DNA from: Clarireedia homoeocarpa
Taxonomy: Eukaryota > Ascomycota > Leotiomycetes > Helotiales > Rutstroemiaceae
Assembly: GCA_001465935.1 (NCBI GenBank)
Contig: LNKV01000067.1
Span: 23,854 to 87,853, forward strand
Length of the DNA stretch: 64,000 nt
Reading direction: 5' to 3'
Of this stretch, positions 47,501 to 58,805 are shown piece by piece (positions within the stretch are counted from its first letter, which is position 1; each line of letters starts with the position of its first letter). The notes beneath the pieces are model-generated. The model was given only the letters and a program-made list of their open reading frames with translations, did not search any database and was not told where the DNA came from. The position numbers were made by a program, and so were the translations under genes.

Positions 47501-49251
47501 AATTTTACATGCATAATCCCACAAGGCGTTTAGGAAAATGGGAATTGTATACCGACGACATCATGTCAGGGTGGAGAGGTTATCTATTAAGGATAGACAG
47601 GCGTATTTTTGAGAGAGGACTTGGTTGACAGCCATTGCGATGGTTGCAATTCATCCATCCCTCGTGTCTCATAACCTAGATTTTACAGCCTAGCCATGCA
47701 ACCATCCCGAGGTTGATATTGTAATAAATTTGTGAAACATTTGTACCGACTTGACAGATACCGGTGTGGCGTTCCACGGCTGTTTCTTTAGCATCACACG
47801 ATCAGATAGCTTCACAACTCTTGGCCAAGCTCCATGTGTAGCTGCTTCTCATATATTCAAGCTCCCCGAACCGTAGAAGCACGATAATAAAGATCTCTCT
47901 GGTTTCCCATCACCATGGACGATGATTTGCCGAACCAGACAGATATCGTTGATCACAGCCCAACGCGATTCATGGACCCCTCCAAAAAAGTCAAGTCGAA
48001 TCAAAGTGCGTTGTCTCGACAACTGTTCAAAGATGATAGGAGAATTGACCCTCCCGACCCACTTCCGGGTCCCGTCATCGCGGATTCAGTTGGTTCACAA
48101 GACACATAGGAAGTACGAAGTACGGTGCGGCTCAAGGGTTCTGCTGTCTTTCTGTCTTTCTATGGGCTTTTGTTGGATTGGGGGACTCGACGGGATGGCG
48201 GTGATGGATGGGGAAGATAGAAGTTGGGTGCTACGTACAGTACAGATTGGTATTTCATTTCCAGAACATCAACGTCCGATGAGCACGAATATACGAAGCA
48301 TAAAGCATCTTGCGCGGGTTGGCCTTTTCGCCCTCCATCTCTGCGTCCCTCTTCTGCTCCATCTGTCCCTCTCCTCTTCTGCTCCATCTGTCCCTCTCCT
48401 CTTCCGCTCCATCCAACCCTCCCGAGACATGCGATGACAGCAAATTTTCAATCGAACAAGGGTAGCTCTATGGCTCGACAGGGATAGCACTTTTGATAAT
48501 GGCCCGGATAAGCCACAGCACAGTAGAATAACCTCATTTTGGCCGTTTTGGTGGGAAATTCTGCCATTTCCCCTCCCACTTTCTCAACCCACGCCGACAG
48601 TCAACGAGAAGACATCATGTTACTTTGTACTTCCTACGCACAGTACATGAGCACGAAGCACCATGTTCACCATATTCGCCATATCTACCCGATTCACCTG
48701 ATTCACCTGATTCCCCTCACCTGACTCCCCTCACCTGTACATCGAATCGAAAGGCTATTCCAACCAACGTGATTGGTGCCATCCATTGACGCATTCGATG
48801 AAAAGTCATGCACGCACAATGTCATATGTAAGTTAATGTCATGTAATGTAACCTTCAGAAATTTTTCCTAAAATTTCCTAAAATTTCCTAAATTTCCCTA
48901 CATTCCCTCGTCCTCTCACCTTTCTTTCCCAAAAAAACAGTCCCCTCCACCTCCTCCCACTATCAGCAAAATATTAACTAGCGGGGGCTTGATAATTATA
49001 CCTGGTCCTTGCCCCATCCCCCCTCCCCCTACCCCATGTCTCTTGTCTGTGCGACCCTTCCGATCTTCTCTTAGAAGGGAAAAAAAAAAGAGAAAAAGAA
49101 TCTTCCTCGCTCCCATCAACTCTCTTCTTCCTCTTGACTTGGAAAGGTCGCGAGTACAAGAACAAGAAACCATCTCCTCATTTCTTGGTGTTGCCCATCA
49201 CACGAGGAAGGTCGGAGAGGAGAGGAAAAGTACATCCAGCTCCTTCGCCGG
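47501..49251. other. intergenic with simple repeats and a doubtful small ORF
   Basis: About 1.75 kb. A 64-codon frame at 47915-48109 (MDDDLPNQTDIVDHSPTRF) has a good start context (ACCATGG) but no other support. A CTGCTCCATCTGTCCCTCTC repeat lies at about 48350-48415 and TTCCTAAAAT triplets near 48865. Confidence 0.4.
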
Positions 49252-52200
49252 ATGTCTTTTTTCAGATACATTGCCCACATCCCAACAGCTTTATTTCAAA
49301 CAATCACACCAGCCATGTTCGGACGTCTCCTAGGTCGTGCACCTCCTCCGCCTCCCAGAAGCCTCGAAGCTTCGGGAGACTCCTCCTCCACTATCAACAC
49401 GGTAGATGATGCACAAAGTCAAGATGACCGAGATGCTCGAGATGCTCGAGATGCTAGGGATAAGGAAATCGTCGAGCAAGCAATCGAGGATGCTGTGAAG
49501 AAAGCCTTGAATTCGGAGAGCTTCACAAATGCTATTGCTGCATCTCTGGTTTCGCGGATTCAACCCACCTTCGAATCATCCATCAGTTCCATTCCTACCG
49601 CCATCCAAAATGTTTCCTTGAATGTCGACGCTGTTGATTCGAAGCTTACCACCACCGCTGATGAGCTTACCCAACGAATCAACGAGAACAAGACAGAGAC
49701 CGCGAACAAATTGACTACAATTGAGGAGGCTATTGCTCGGATAACTGCGTCGTTAGAGGGATTGGACGAGTCCATCAAGGCTTCCCAGGAAAAGCAATCT
49801 CCAACAGACACTTCGACTTCATCTGCCCAATCTGCGAAGTTGGATGCAATTGCTAGTGATGTTGCAGCTCTCAAGGCCGTTTCCCACGAAGATGCATTCA
49901 GCACAATCAACTCCGAGCTTAGTGCCATCATGGCTGATGTATCCGCTATCAAGGCATCGGAATCTTCCAAGGATATTCTCTCCGCTGTTAGCACTTCCAA
50001 CGACTTCCATACCGCTCATGCCGCTGCTTTGAAGGAAATCCAATCCGCTGCGGAAGCCCATGCGTCAACACTGGGCGAGATCAAATCTATTCCCGCTGCT
50101 ACCCCAACTGATATTTCTGGTCTTGAAGCCTCTCTCAAAGAAGTTGCTGCTAACGTTGAGGAAATCAAGTCTGCTCCTACATCTACCTCCGTTGATCTCT
50201 CCGGTCTCGAATCATCTGTGAAGGAAATTATTACCCGTTTGGACGAAGTCAAGGAGGCTGTTTCAAAGCCTACTCCTACTACGGAGCCAACTGATATCTC
50301 TGGGTTGGAAGCATCTGTTAAGGAAATCTCTGCAGTCGTGAATGAGATCAAGTCGACCCCAGCTCCTACTCATGAATCTGTCGACCTTTCCCCACTTGAT
50401 TCTCAAATTAAGGAAATTGCCGCTACTGTCAACAGCATCAAGGAATCTTCTTCTACACCAGCTGCGGCCCCGGAATCGGTTGATATATCTGGATTGGAAT
50501 CATCCATCAAGGAAGTTATCTCTACTCTCGATGAAATCAAGGCTAGCACCGGGAAGACCCCAGAACAAGTTGATTTGTCTCCTATTACATCTGCTCTCGA
50601 TGGCCACAAGAATACTTTGGAGGAGATCAAGGCATCTGCACCTACACCAGTCGACCTCTCCGCCATTGAATCATCGGTTAACGAGATCAAGGCCGCGCTC
50701 GAATCTCACTCTGGTACTCTCAACGAAATCAAGTCAACTCCTGCGCCTGAAAGCGTTGATTTTTCCTCCCTCGAAGGGTCTATTTCTGAAATTAAAACAA
50801 TCGTCGAGGAAATCAAGGCTAAGCCAACTGAAACTGTAGATTTAAGCAATATCGAAGCTTCTATCGATTCTGTTAAAGCTACTGTTGAGGAGATCAAGGC
50901 TACACCAGCTCCGTCAGCCGAAACCGTGGATTTGAGCAAGATCGAGGCTTCGATTGACTCTGTTAAGGCTACTGTTGAGGAAATTAAGGCTACGCCGGCT
51001 CCATCAGCTGAGACCGTCGATTTGAGTAAGATCGAATCTTCGATTGACTCTATAAAGTCTACTGTTGAGGAAATCAAGGCTACACCAGCTCCGTCAGCCG
51101 AAACTGTGGATTTGAGCAAGATCGAGGCTTCGATTGACTCTATTAAGGCTACTGTTGAGGAGATTAAGGCTACACCGGCTCCATCAGCTGAGACTGTCGA
51201 TTTGAGCAAGATCGAAGCTTCGATTGACTCTGTCAAGGCAACTGTTGAAGAAATTAAGGCAGCGCCAGCTCCATCAATTGAGACCGTCGATTTGAGCAAG
51301 ATCGAAGCTTCAATTGACTCTGTCAAGGCTACTGTTGAAGAAATCAAAGCTACACCAGCTCCGGCAGCCGAAACCGTGGATTTGAGCAAGATCGAAGCTT
51401 CAATTGACTCTGTCAAGGCAACTGTTGAAGAAATCAAAGCTACACCAGCTCCGGCAGCCGAAACCGTGGATTTGAGCAAGATCGAGGCTTCGATTGACTC
51501 TATCAAGGCAACCGTTGAAGAAATCAAGGCTACACCAGCCCCGTCAGCCGAAACCGTGGATTTGAGCAAGATCGAGGCTTCGATTGACTCTATCAAGGCA
51601 ACCGTTGAAGAAATCAAGGCTACACCAGCCCCGTCAGCCGAAACTGTCGATTTGAGTGGCATTGAGTCATCTATCGCTGCTGTTAAGACTACCGTCGATG
51701 AAATCAAGGCCACCCCAATCGCGACCCCCGAGACCGTAGACCTCTCCAACATCGAATCCTCCCTTACTGCTGTCAAGTCCACTCTGGATGAAATTAAATC
51801 CACCCCGGCTCCAGAAAAGGTCGACCTTAGCTCTCTTGAGACATCCGTCTCCGAGATCAAATTAGCTATTGAAGAAGTCAAGGCTGCTCCGGCTCCTGAA
51901 AAAGTGGACTTAAGCTCCCTTGAGACATCCGTCTCCGAGATCAAATCAGCCATTGAAGATGTCAAGGCTGCTCCGGTTCCCGAAAAAGTGGACTTAAGCT
52001 CCCTTGAGATATCTATCTCCGAGATCAAATCAGCCATTGAAGAAGTCAAGGCTGCTCCGGCTCCTGAAAAAGTGGACTTGAGCTCTCTTGAGGCATCTAT
52101 CTCAGAGATCAAGACCAAGGTCGATGATATCAAACCTGCGGCTGAACCCGAGAAGGTTGATCTCAGCTCCATTGAAACATCCCTTTCCGAGATTAAGACC

Positions 52201-53004
52201 AAGGTTGGTGAGATCAAACCTGCAGCGGAACCCGAGAAGGTTGATCTTAGCTCCATTGAAACATCCATCTCTGAGATCAAATCAGCTATCGAAGAAGTCA
52301 AAGCTTCTCCGGCTCCTGAAAAAGTGGACTTGAGTTCTATCGAGGCTTCTATCTCAGAGATCAAGACCAAGGTCGATGATATCAAACCTGCAGCGGAACC
52401 AGAGAAGATTGATCTCAGCTCCATTGAAACATCCCTTTCCGAGATTAAGACCAAGGTTGAAGAGATCAAACCTGCAGCGGAACCCGAGAAGGTTGATCTC
52501 AGTTCTATCGAATCATCTCTTGCTGAGATCAAGTCATCGATCGCGGAGGTAAAGGCCGTTCCCGGACCAGAAAAGGTTGATCTTTCAAACCTAGAATCTT
52601 CCATCGCTGCCATTAAATCAACAGTCGACGAGATTAAAGCTTCCCCAGCCCCTGAGAAGGTTGATGTATCCCACCTCGAATCGGCTCTAAAATCTATTCA
52701 AACGACCGTTGATGAGATCAAGTCAACTCCCGCTCCGTCAATTCCCGAAACAGACATCTCTGGCCTGGAGAAATCAGTAAAGGAAGTTATTACCAGCATC
52801 GAAGCCCAAGATGGTACCCTAGCGGAGATCAAGACCACCACGGAGAAGTTTGATAATAAGGAGGTTTTGTCGAAGGTAGAGTGGATTATTGAAGAGGGAG
52901 TCTTCTTGAGTGAGAAGGGTTTGGGCCAAGTTAGAGAGACGGTTAAAGTTGTAGAGCCGGAAACAAATGGTGAGAACAAAAAGGGGGGTGAAACGGAATC
53001 TTAG
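49252..53004 (+). CDS. large coiled-coil protein of about 30-residue tandem repeats
   Basis: An uninterrupted 1,250-residue frame. The start may be ATG 49252 (MSFFRYIAHIPTALFQ) or the better-context ATG 49315 (MFGRLLGRAPPPPP). After a Pro-rich head, a DARDARDARD stretch and helical segments, most of the protein (about 50100-52750) consists of 25+ repeats of about 28-30 residues, typified by VDLSKIEASIDSVKATVEEI followed by KATPAPSAET. Each unit has a heptad-like pattern of Ile/Leu/Val ending in a Pro/Ala hinge. Repeats around 50.85-51.65 kb are nearly identical 90-bp units; those near 51.8-52.5 kb are a 28-residue variant (EKVDLSSLETSVSEIK). No catalytic domain, signal peptide or membrane helix is evident. 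I do not recognise the family; a structural or scaffolding role is inference. Confidence 0.88.
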   Translation: MSFFRYIAHIPTALFQTITPAMFGRLLGRAPPPPPRSLEASGDSSSTINTVDDAQSQDDRDARDARDARDKEIVEQAIEDAVKKALNSESFTNAIAASLVSRIQPTFESSISSIPTAIQNVSLNVDAVDSKLTTTADELTQRINENKTETANKLTTIEEAIARITASLEGLDESIKASQEKQSPTDTSTSSAQSAKLDAIASDVAALKAVSHEDAFSTINSELSAIMADVSAIKASESSKDILSAVSTSNDFHTAHAAALKEIQSAAEAHASTLGEIKSIPAATPTDISGLEASLKEVAANVEEIKSAPTSTSVDLSGLESSVKEIITRLDEVKEAVSKPTPTTEPTDISGLEASVKEISAVVNEIKSTPAPTHESVDLSPLDSQIKEIAATVNSIKESSSTPAAAPESVDISGLESSIKEVISTLDEIKASTGKTPEQVDLSPITSALDGHKNTLEEIKASAPTPVDLSAIESSVNEIKAALESHSGTLNEIKSTPAPESVDFSSLEGSISEIKTIVEEIKAKPTETVDLSNIEASIDSVKATVEEIKATPAPSAETVDLSKIEASIDSVKATVEEIKATPAPSAETVDLSKIESSIDSIKSTVEEIKATPAPSAETVDLSKIEASIDSIKATVEEIKATPAPSAETVDLSKIEASIDSVKATVEEIKAAPAPSIETVDLSKIEASIDSVKATVEEIKATPAPAAETVDLSKIEASIDSVKATVEEIKATPAPAAETVDLSKIEASIDSIKATVEEIKATPAPSAETVDLSKIEASIDSIKATVEEIKATPAPSAETVDLSGIESSIAAVKTTVDEIKATPIATPETVDLSNIESSLTAVKSTLDEIKSTPAPEKVDLSSLETSVSEIKLAIEEVKAAPAPEKVDLSSLETSVSEIKSAIEDVKAAPVPEKVDLSSLEISISEIKSAIEEVKAAPAPEKVDLSSLEASISEIKTKVDDIKPAAEPEKVDLSSIETSLSEIKTKVGEIKPAAEPEKVDLSSIETSISEIKSAIEEVKASPAPEKVDLSSIEASISEIKTKVDDIKPAAEPEKIDLSSIETSLSEIKTKVEEIKPAAEPEKVDLSSIESSLAEIKSSIAEVKAVPGPEKVDLSNLESSIAAIKSTVDEIKASPAPEKVDVSHLESALKSIQTTVDEIKSTPAPSIPETDISGLEKSVKEVITSIEAQDGTLAEIKTTTEKFDNKEVLSKVEWIIEEGVFLSEKGLGQVRETVKVVEPETNGENKKGGETES
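50827..51650 (+). repeat. near-identical 90-bp coding tandem repeats
   Basis: About nine 90-bp units encode VDLSKIEASIDS(V/I)KATVEEI plus KATPAPSAET. Their near identity at synonymous sites implies recent expansion or gene conversion. Confidence 0.92.
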
Positions 53005-53561
53005 CTAAAGGTAAGGTGAGGTGTGTGAATCTAAGGGATGATGAGCAGTGAGTGTTAGGGGAAACTAGCAATATGCTTGGTCGGCATGGCGGGTTTTTGT
53101 GGATTTGCCGGGCTATAAATGGGAGGCAGGCGGATATACCTCTTCTGAGCTGGATTGACTCGACCGGGCTGGCTGGCTATGTGAATTTATAGATAGATAA
53201 ATAAGCAGATGAAACAAAGGAGCTAGTGGAGGGCATGAGGATGCACAGTTATAAAGATGAAGATGAATATTGAAAGAACGAAGGATCAATAATAATAGGG
53301 TTTTACTAATCAACCGCGACTTTTTACTATCCAACCGCGGGCCCACATTTTGGTGCTGTACATCGGAGGTATATAACTTACTATGTGACATCCTTACATT
53401 TTCATATACATTAATGTCACACACAATGGTTTTTCAAAAAAAAAAAACCCCCCTTTTATTAAGATAGTTGACTACGATACTAAAGTAAAGTACGAAAACC
53501 GTAATAAACTTCAAGAAGCAGCCTAGAGCTCCTACTATGCTTCTGTTTCTCTATCTACCTT
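53005..53561. other. intergenic with homopolymer run
   Basis: This is the 3' flank of the repeat protein. It includes an A12-C6-T4-like run at about 53437-53458. No gene is supported. Confidence 0.45.
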
Positions 53562-54753
53562 TTAATCATAGACCTCTATACTATCGAAGATCTGCCTCTC
53601 AATTAATATATCTGCCTTATTATTATTAAACTCCTCTAGCTCCGCAATAGTAGTATCTGTATCGTATAGTATAGTAATCTCTTGTGGTTGGATAGTAGTA
53701 AAACCCTTGATAATTTGCGGTGTGTAGAAATCGTGAACCATGGCTTCTATTCCGTCTGGTAAGCCTTGCGAGGTAGCATGCTCGATTTCTCCAGCAAAGT
53801 CCTGGAATATGGTTCGGCCCCTGATATCAGGAAATCGCTTCTGGAACTCGATGCACTGCTGACCGGACGCTACTCTAATATCCACAAATACGGCCTTCTC
53901 CGCTGGGCCAGTTTGCACACTCTTCCTCGATGGGGAAGAAGTTAAAGCAGTTTGGTGTGCTAGACCGCTGGGCTATCAGAAAGCGGTTGAATTGAGCGGT
54001 TGCTTTGGGCCGCGACTGAAACCATAACCAGAGATGTAGGTCTGTGTTCCGGGCTTTTTGAAATGGGGCTTTGTGTGTTTCAATGGGATTTTGGTAGTTC
54101 GCGGCTGCGAGGAAGTCAGGTAGTGCTTGGTACGCTGGACCTAAGACGTCATAGCTGCGGGTTTATGTGGTTCAATTGCGAATACCTCACGCCTGATGCA
54201 CAAAGCAGTAGGATATAAGAAGAGGCCACTCACTTGTGGTAAACAGCAGCTTGAATCTTTGGCGTAAGAAGGTGTTTGATGTGGTACTCGAAGTAAGTTC
54301 GTCCGTCCCTGTTTCTTTGATGATACCCAAAGAAGAGAGCATACGAAGGACTCATCCTGTGTCGAACAACCGTGTTAGAATGCTTTCGTCTTACACTCTA
54401 AAATAGACTTACCGAGCAGATTGGGTTCAGCGCCAGTCTCCGAAGAAATTTCATTTACTTGGAGAGGAGAAGAACTTCCACCAAGCATATCAAAAAGCTT
54501 AAGGTCCAAAGCAACTCTGATAATAGATATCACTAAATGATTCATACACAAAATTAATTAGAATTCGAGACACCTTGGGCTATGACAATTAGGGGTAGCT
54601 TACCAGATGTATAACTCTTGGCATAGTGTCTTCGGGCTTTTCAATCGAGTACTGTAGATCTCTTAGGCTGTTTAAAATTTCCTTGCGACCAGCTTCATCT
54701 GCCACAGCAGCTGATTTCTGGGTCTCGGCGGCGAGCTTCTCGATTGCTTCCAT
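53562..54753 (-). pseudogene. decayed O-methyltransferase
   Basis: Pieces of a fungal SAM-dependent O-methyltransferase are readable in order on the minus strand. The N-terminus from ATG 54753 is MEAIEKLAAETQKSA...LRDLQYSIEKPEDTM. Then come SIIRVALDLKLFDMLGG, RMLSSLGIIKETGTDEL, LGPAYQALPDFLAAANYQNP and KAVFVDIRVASGQQCIEF with IEAMVHDFYTPQIIKG. They lie in different frames: a TGA precedes LRMLSSLG, the frame shifts before TPKIQAAVYH, again at NWPSGEG versus GPAEKAVFVDI, and splicing of the first intron would create a stop. The C-terminal part after IIKG is replaced by AT-rich sequence. The SAM-loop glycines are also altered (DIRVASGQQ). It is not functional as it stands. Confidence 0.8.
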
Positions 54754-56838
54754 CGTGCAAATATTCTTATATTAAATGATGGATTCAACAAAACTGTTAA
54801 GCAAATCAAATGTGCACTTCAGCGTGCTTCAGCTTGGTTCAAAAGCTTGTCTGAATGATTGTACAGCACTTGCGTAGTGTTGGAACCACTGGTACGGATT
54901 TAGTGGTAGGGCCTATATAGGACCAGACTTAGGGGAACATTGGAACCAAGTTCATAGGTTTATTGAACTATATAAGGGCAACTCACGGATCAGGCTAGCT
55001 ACTAGCCTGAGAAATGCCTATATGAGGCCAGGTCCTTCCCACTGTAGATAGCTCAGTCAGGTTTTTGTGAAGTGAGTACAGTAATCCTAAATAGTCGGGA
55101 GCAACATTAGGCCGCAAGCTCGTTCCAAATCGAAAAGTGTTGGCGACGTAACGTCAGGCACTTACTTATCTATATAACACCGTCACGAAATGCTGAGTAA
55201 TGCATTTGGTAATGTAGCAAGTATTTAAGGTGGTGGGGCCACCTGCTATAATTGTAATGAAATCATTAATATTCACCATTAAGATAAGCATCATCAATAT
55301 ATAAAGGTTGCACAACCATGGACTTAGCTGACACCAGAGCCGCAGAAAGAGGGTAGTCACATAGTCCGCCACTCCGCTTATCGCTCGTCGCTTAACCTTA
55401 CAGTACAGTATCGCTTATTTTGCTCGTGAATTCGTTGTCGTTCTACAGCCCGGAGCTAGGATCAAATCCAAACTGTCACGCTGCATTTCCATCCTGCCGT
55501 ATATACTCCAAACAACTCCTCCCCATTCTCTGGGCCATATATGCATCTGCCATGGCAGATAGCATTCAGGAATCTTTATCATGCGATGGACCTTATTTAG
55601 AACATTGCGATCAGCTCGAACCACGACAGTGCGAATCTTAAGTCGGGAATTTTAACCCTTGCGGCGAGTCATCCACCATTTCTCGAATCCATGCGGCCTG
55701 CCTACACGAGAGACTCACTCAAGTAGGCCATTTGCCCCTCAGCCGAAGACCCAGGATGAGTTATATTATTGAAGCCTATGCGCCGTTGAATGTATTGATG
55801 GAAAAGGCGGGAATGAGGTTAATGATAATGGTGCGTCTCACCCGACTTGAATACTGCGGTTTCTATTTAGAACAAGTATCTTCGACTTCAATATTTACAT
55901 ACAATCTATCTTAGGTTGAAGTATACGTGGGATACAAATTAGGCTATATTTTATGCTAGGACTGATGCTATTACACTAGAAATACGAAACATAGGCAACA
56001 AGTGTGTTTACAACCCCTAGGAAGCTGTGAGATATAGGGAAAACCTTGTTACAATGAGTATTGCTCAAGTGCCCCGCGCCCATGAGCCTTTTTACCCATG
56101 GGGCATATTCGTTGTTGCTTCACTGATCTTGCATGCCGGCAATCTTCCCCTCGCCGATAAACAGAATTCAAGCTTTCTCGATTGGAAGGAAGTACCATCA
56201 ATTCTGCATAGCATAACACTATATCAGATATTTGATCCTTTGAGTAATGACTAAAAGGAACGGATCTCGAGGTGACGAAGCGCTCATAAAAAGATATTCG
56301 TTGCCTATCAATTCTTTACTGAGCATGGCCCCACAATTTGAATTATCCAATGCCTTCATCGCAATGTTTTCTGCCAGAAAATCTTGAAGTTGTGTCAGAC
56401 TTCACATGCTGCTCGACCCTTGTCTCACCCTACAGAAGCCGCGGCTGACAAGGATTTTCCCCACACTTCCCCTCATTCATGTGTTCCTGCAGCATGCTTG
56501 CTCGGCACCAGCATCACTCATCATCTATGGAGCATTACTCGATCGGTATATAGTTTGCGATACTTCGGTGCTTTCTAGATATGATCACCACGGTGCAGCG
56601 AGGGGTACAGTGGTCACCGGTAAGCCCGATGCTGTGCTGTGTTGCCATGATAGGTAGTTTTCCCGTCAAGGCCGGGAGCTCGATGAAGGAATGAAATATC
56701 CTGAAATTATCCAGATCCTAATGTTCTAGTGTTCGGAGTCTATAAGTATGTTGAAGAACCTACACACATTGCGGAGAACCTTCCCCATCAGACTATCAGC
56801 CCAGTAAGCAGCGTGTATCTTTGAGTAACTCGGTCACA
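54754..56838. other. intergenic accessory DNA
   Basis: About 2.1 kb without a supported gene, apart from the possible solo LTR. Open frames are short and motif-free. Confidence 0.45.
54878..55106. mobile_element. possible solo LTR (229 bp)
   Basis: The element begins TGTTGGAACC and ends GGGAGCAACA, so its termini TGTTG/CAACA are perfect inverted repeats with the TG...CA ends of retrotransposon LTRs. A TATATAAGGG sequence lies inside near 54970. The flanking five bases (CGTAG and TTAGG) do not form a clean target-site duplication, which weakens the call. Confidence 0.45.
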
Positions 56839-57437
56839 ATGCGATTCTTCAATATCTTACCTCTTGTTTTCGTCATCTCGTCTGCCATTGCGGATGGCAC
56901 TGCAATATTAAATGCCATCGACGAGGTCGCGAATACAACCACTTCACTCAACACCACCGTATCAAAAGTATGTTTTTCCAGAACCTATCTCAATCTCTGC
57001 CCCACTTACTTATCCCCGAACAACGTGCTAATTATCTTTTTACTCAGTGGGATGGATCACTTCTCTCATCCTTCTCAATAGTCTCCCTGTCAACCAAACT
57101 CCTCGTCGACATCAACAGCGGAACTCATATTGCTCAAGCATCAGCCAACCTATCCCTCACTGAAACCATCACAATCGCCGGCGCCACATCGTCACTTGTA
57201 ACGATTGTTCAATCCACGCTCCAGACCATCACAACTGCGAAACCTAAATTTGATCATCTCCTATTCAGTCCTTTGATATTGTTGAATTTGGTGGAGGAAA
57301 AATCAGCTACGGATAAGTTTTCGGCAGCGATTATTAAAAAGGTACCAGTAGATTATCAAGCATTGGCGGAGCAGATTGTGGCACCGGTAGATACTGCCTT
57401 CGGGCAAGCAATCTTGGTGTATGAAGGGTTGGCTTGA
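56839..57437 (+). CDS. secreted HsbA-type hydrophobic surface-binding protein
   Basis: The model is join(56839..56967, 57048..57437), 172 residues. A signal peptide (MRFFNILPLVFVISSAIA) is followed by an all-helical, cysteine-free domain with the HsbA pattern (ILNAIDEVANTTTSLNTTV, WDGSLLSSFSIVSLSTKLLV, FDHLLFSPLILLNLVEEKSA). HsbA proteins are secreted, bind hydrophobic surfaces and help recruit cutinase-type esterases. The intron (GTATGT...TACTCAG) is supported because reading through it gives a stop shortly after. The gene stands alone in gene-poor DNA. Confidence 0.82.
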
Positions 57438-58805
57438 GAAGTTTTCAAGGCGGATACGTGGTAATTAAAATATCGCTTTTACATATCAATATGATGTAGT
57501 TGGTTCTGGTGCAGCAGAATTAGTGGTTGGTAGTAAAGACTATCGGGAAAGAATAGTTATTATGCTACATATTCACATATAAATGTACTACATGATTTTA
57601 TCTTGACCACCAGCCGACTGCTAACTGCAAGGGCGCGCATTGGATCGCGGGTATATTTACTGAGACATCATCTTAACAAGCAAATGTGGCTGAACCGCTC
57701 CAGCTCGATCAATTAGTTGAAACATTGGTACCAGTGTAGGAATTGGTATTTTCAGTATTTTGTATACGCCCCACTATAGTGAGACGTATTGATTCTTGAG
57801 GATATATTCCATTAATTAGTATTACATTTCATACCATTGATAATATGCAGTTTCAGTTGAAATACCACTAATTAATCAGGTAATTCTGATGCTAGAGAGA
57901 GGCTCTTTCTGCTGCTTCTCCCTTAGGGAGTACCTTGTACTAGCACCAGCATTTGCAATAGCACTAGTAGTCTAGTACTGGTACTGTAATAGGCTCCAGG
58001 TAAAGGCTATCACAAGTAGGCAAAGCAGTTGGACTTCCTAATCGGTTAAGTCTAGTGCATTCCATCGAGAATTCCAGTATTTCACTATATCCTCAATATT
58101 ACCCAGCCTGGCCAATACGTACAGAGGTAGGTGGTAATAACGATTCTACGTACGTACGTATTTAGTATGTCCGTGAAACCAGCCACCATAATACGGCCGT
58201 ACACTATTCCCTACACTGGAACCGTGTATGACCTGCTCTTCCTCTTTGTCTTCGGCATCCCCTTCTTCATTGATGCTCTCTTCTTCGGTGGTGGGCCACT
58301 TGATGTGGGTATTTATCCTATCTCACACTATCACCGTCATCTAACGTATCACGAGATATGGAGGAAGCTAGCTCAATGCGAAAATGATGTTCAAATCACT
58401 TACTTCCTAAAGTAAGCTAATAGAGCGCTTAGTATTACCTCTTCATCTCCCTAAATATCGATTGAAAGCCCTTCTGTCACCTATCTCATTTACTTACAGA
58501 CATCGTGTTCTGATAAATCCATCCGAAGTTGCACAATGTGCTACCTAATAAACCATGGCTGTTACATGTGTTGCGATAAAGATAACCTGCAGTAAATGGC
58601 TATTCGTATTCTTTTTGTTCACAGAGATTGCACGCCAGCCTATGCATCTGGAGTTGCATAATGTGCTACTTAGTATACAATAGCTTAGCACACTCGTTGG
58701 ACGCGTTCAAACAAATTATGTGTGGATAAAAATCCTTGAAATGCTTGTATATCTTTGCTTTAAAACTTTGACTTCCTCAAGTTGCTCAACAGAATATTCA
58801 CAGTA
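57438..58805. other. intergenic, AT-leaning
   Basis: About 1.4 kb with no firm gene. Two related 40-bp phrases containing GTTGCAcAATGTGCTAC occur near 58530 and 58652. An 85-codon frame with one hydrophobic segment (58158-58415) is unsupported. Confidence 0.4.

Noticed and set aside
50706..52613. A 635-codon open frame on the minus strand opposite the repeat protein
   Set aside because: It mirrors the 90-bp repeats of the plus-strand gene. Repetition of stop-free codons explains its length, and the sense frame extends well beyond the repeats with normal coding character.
58158..58415. 85-codon frame with a hydrophobic stretch
   Set aside because: No homologue is recognised and it sits in AT-leaning DNA; chance occurrence is likely.
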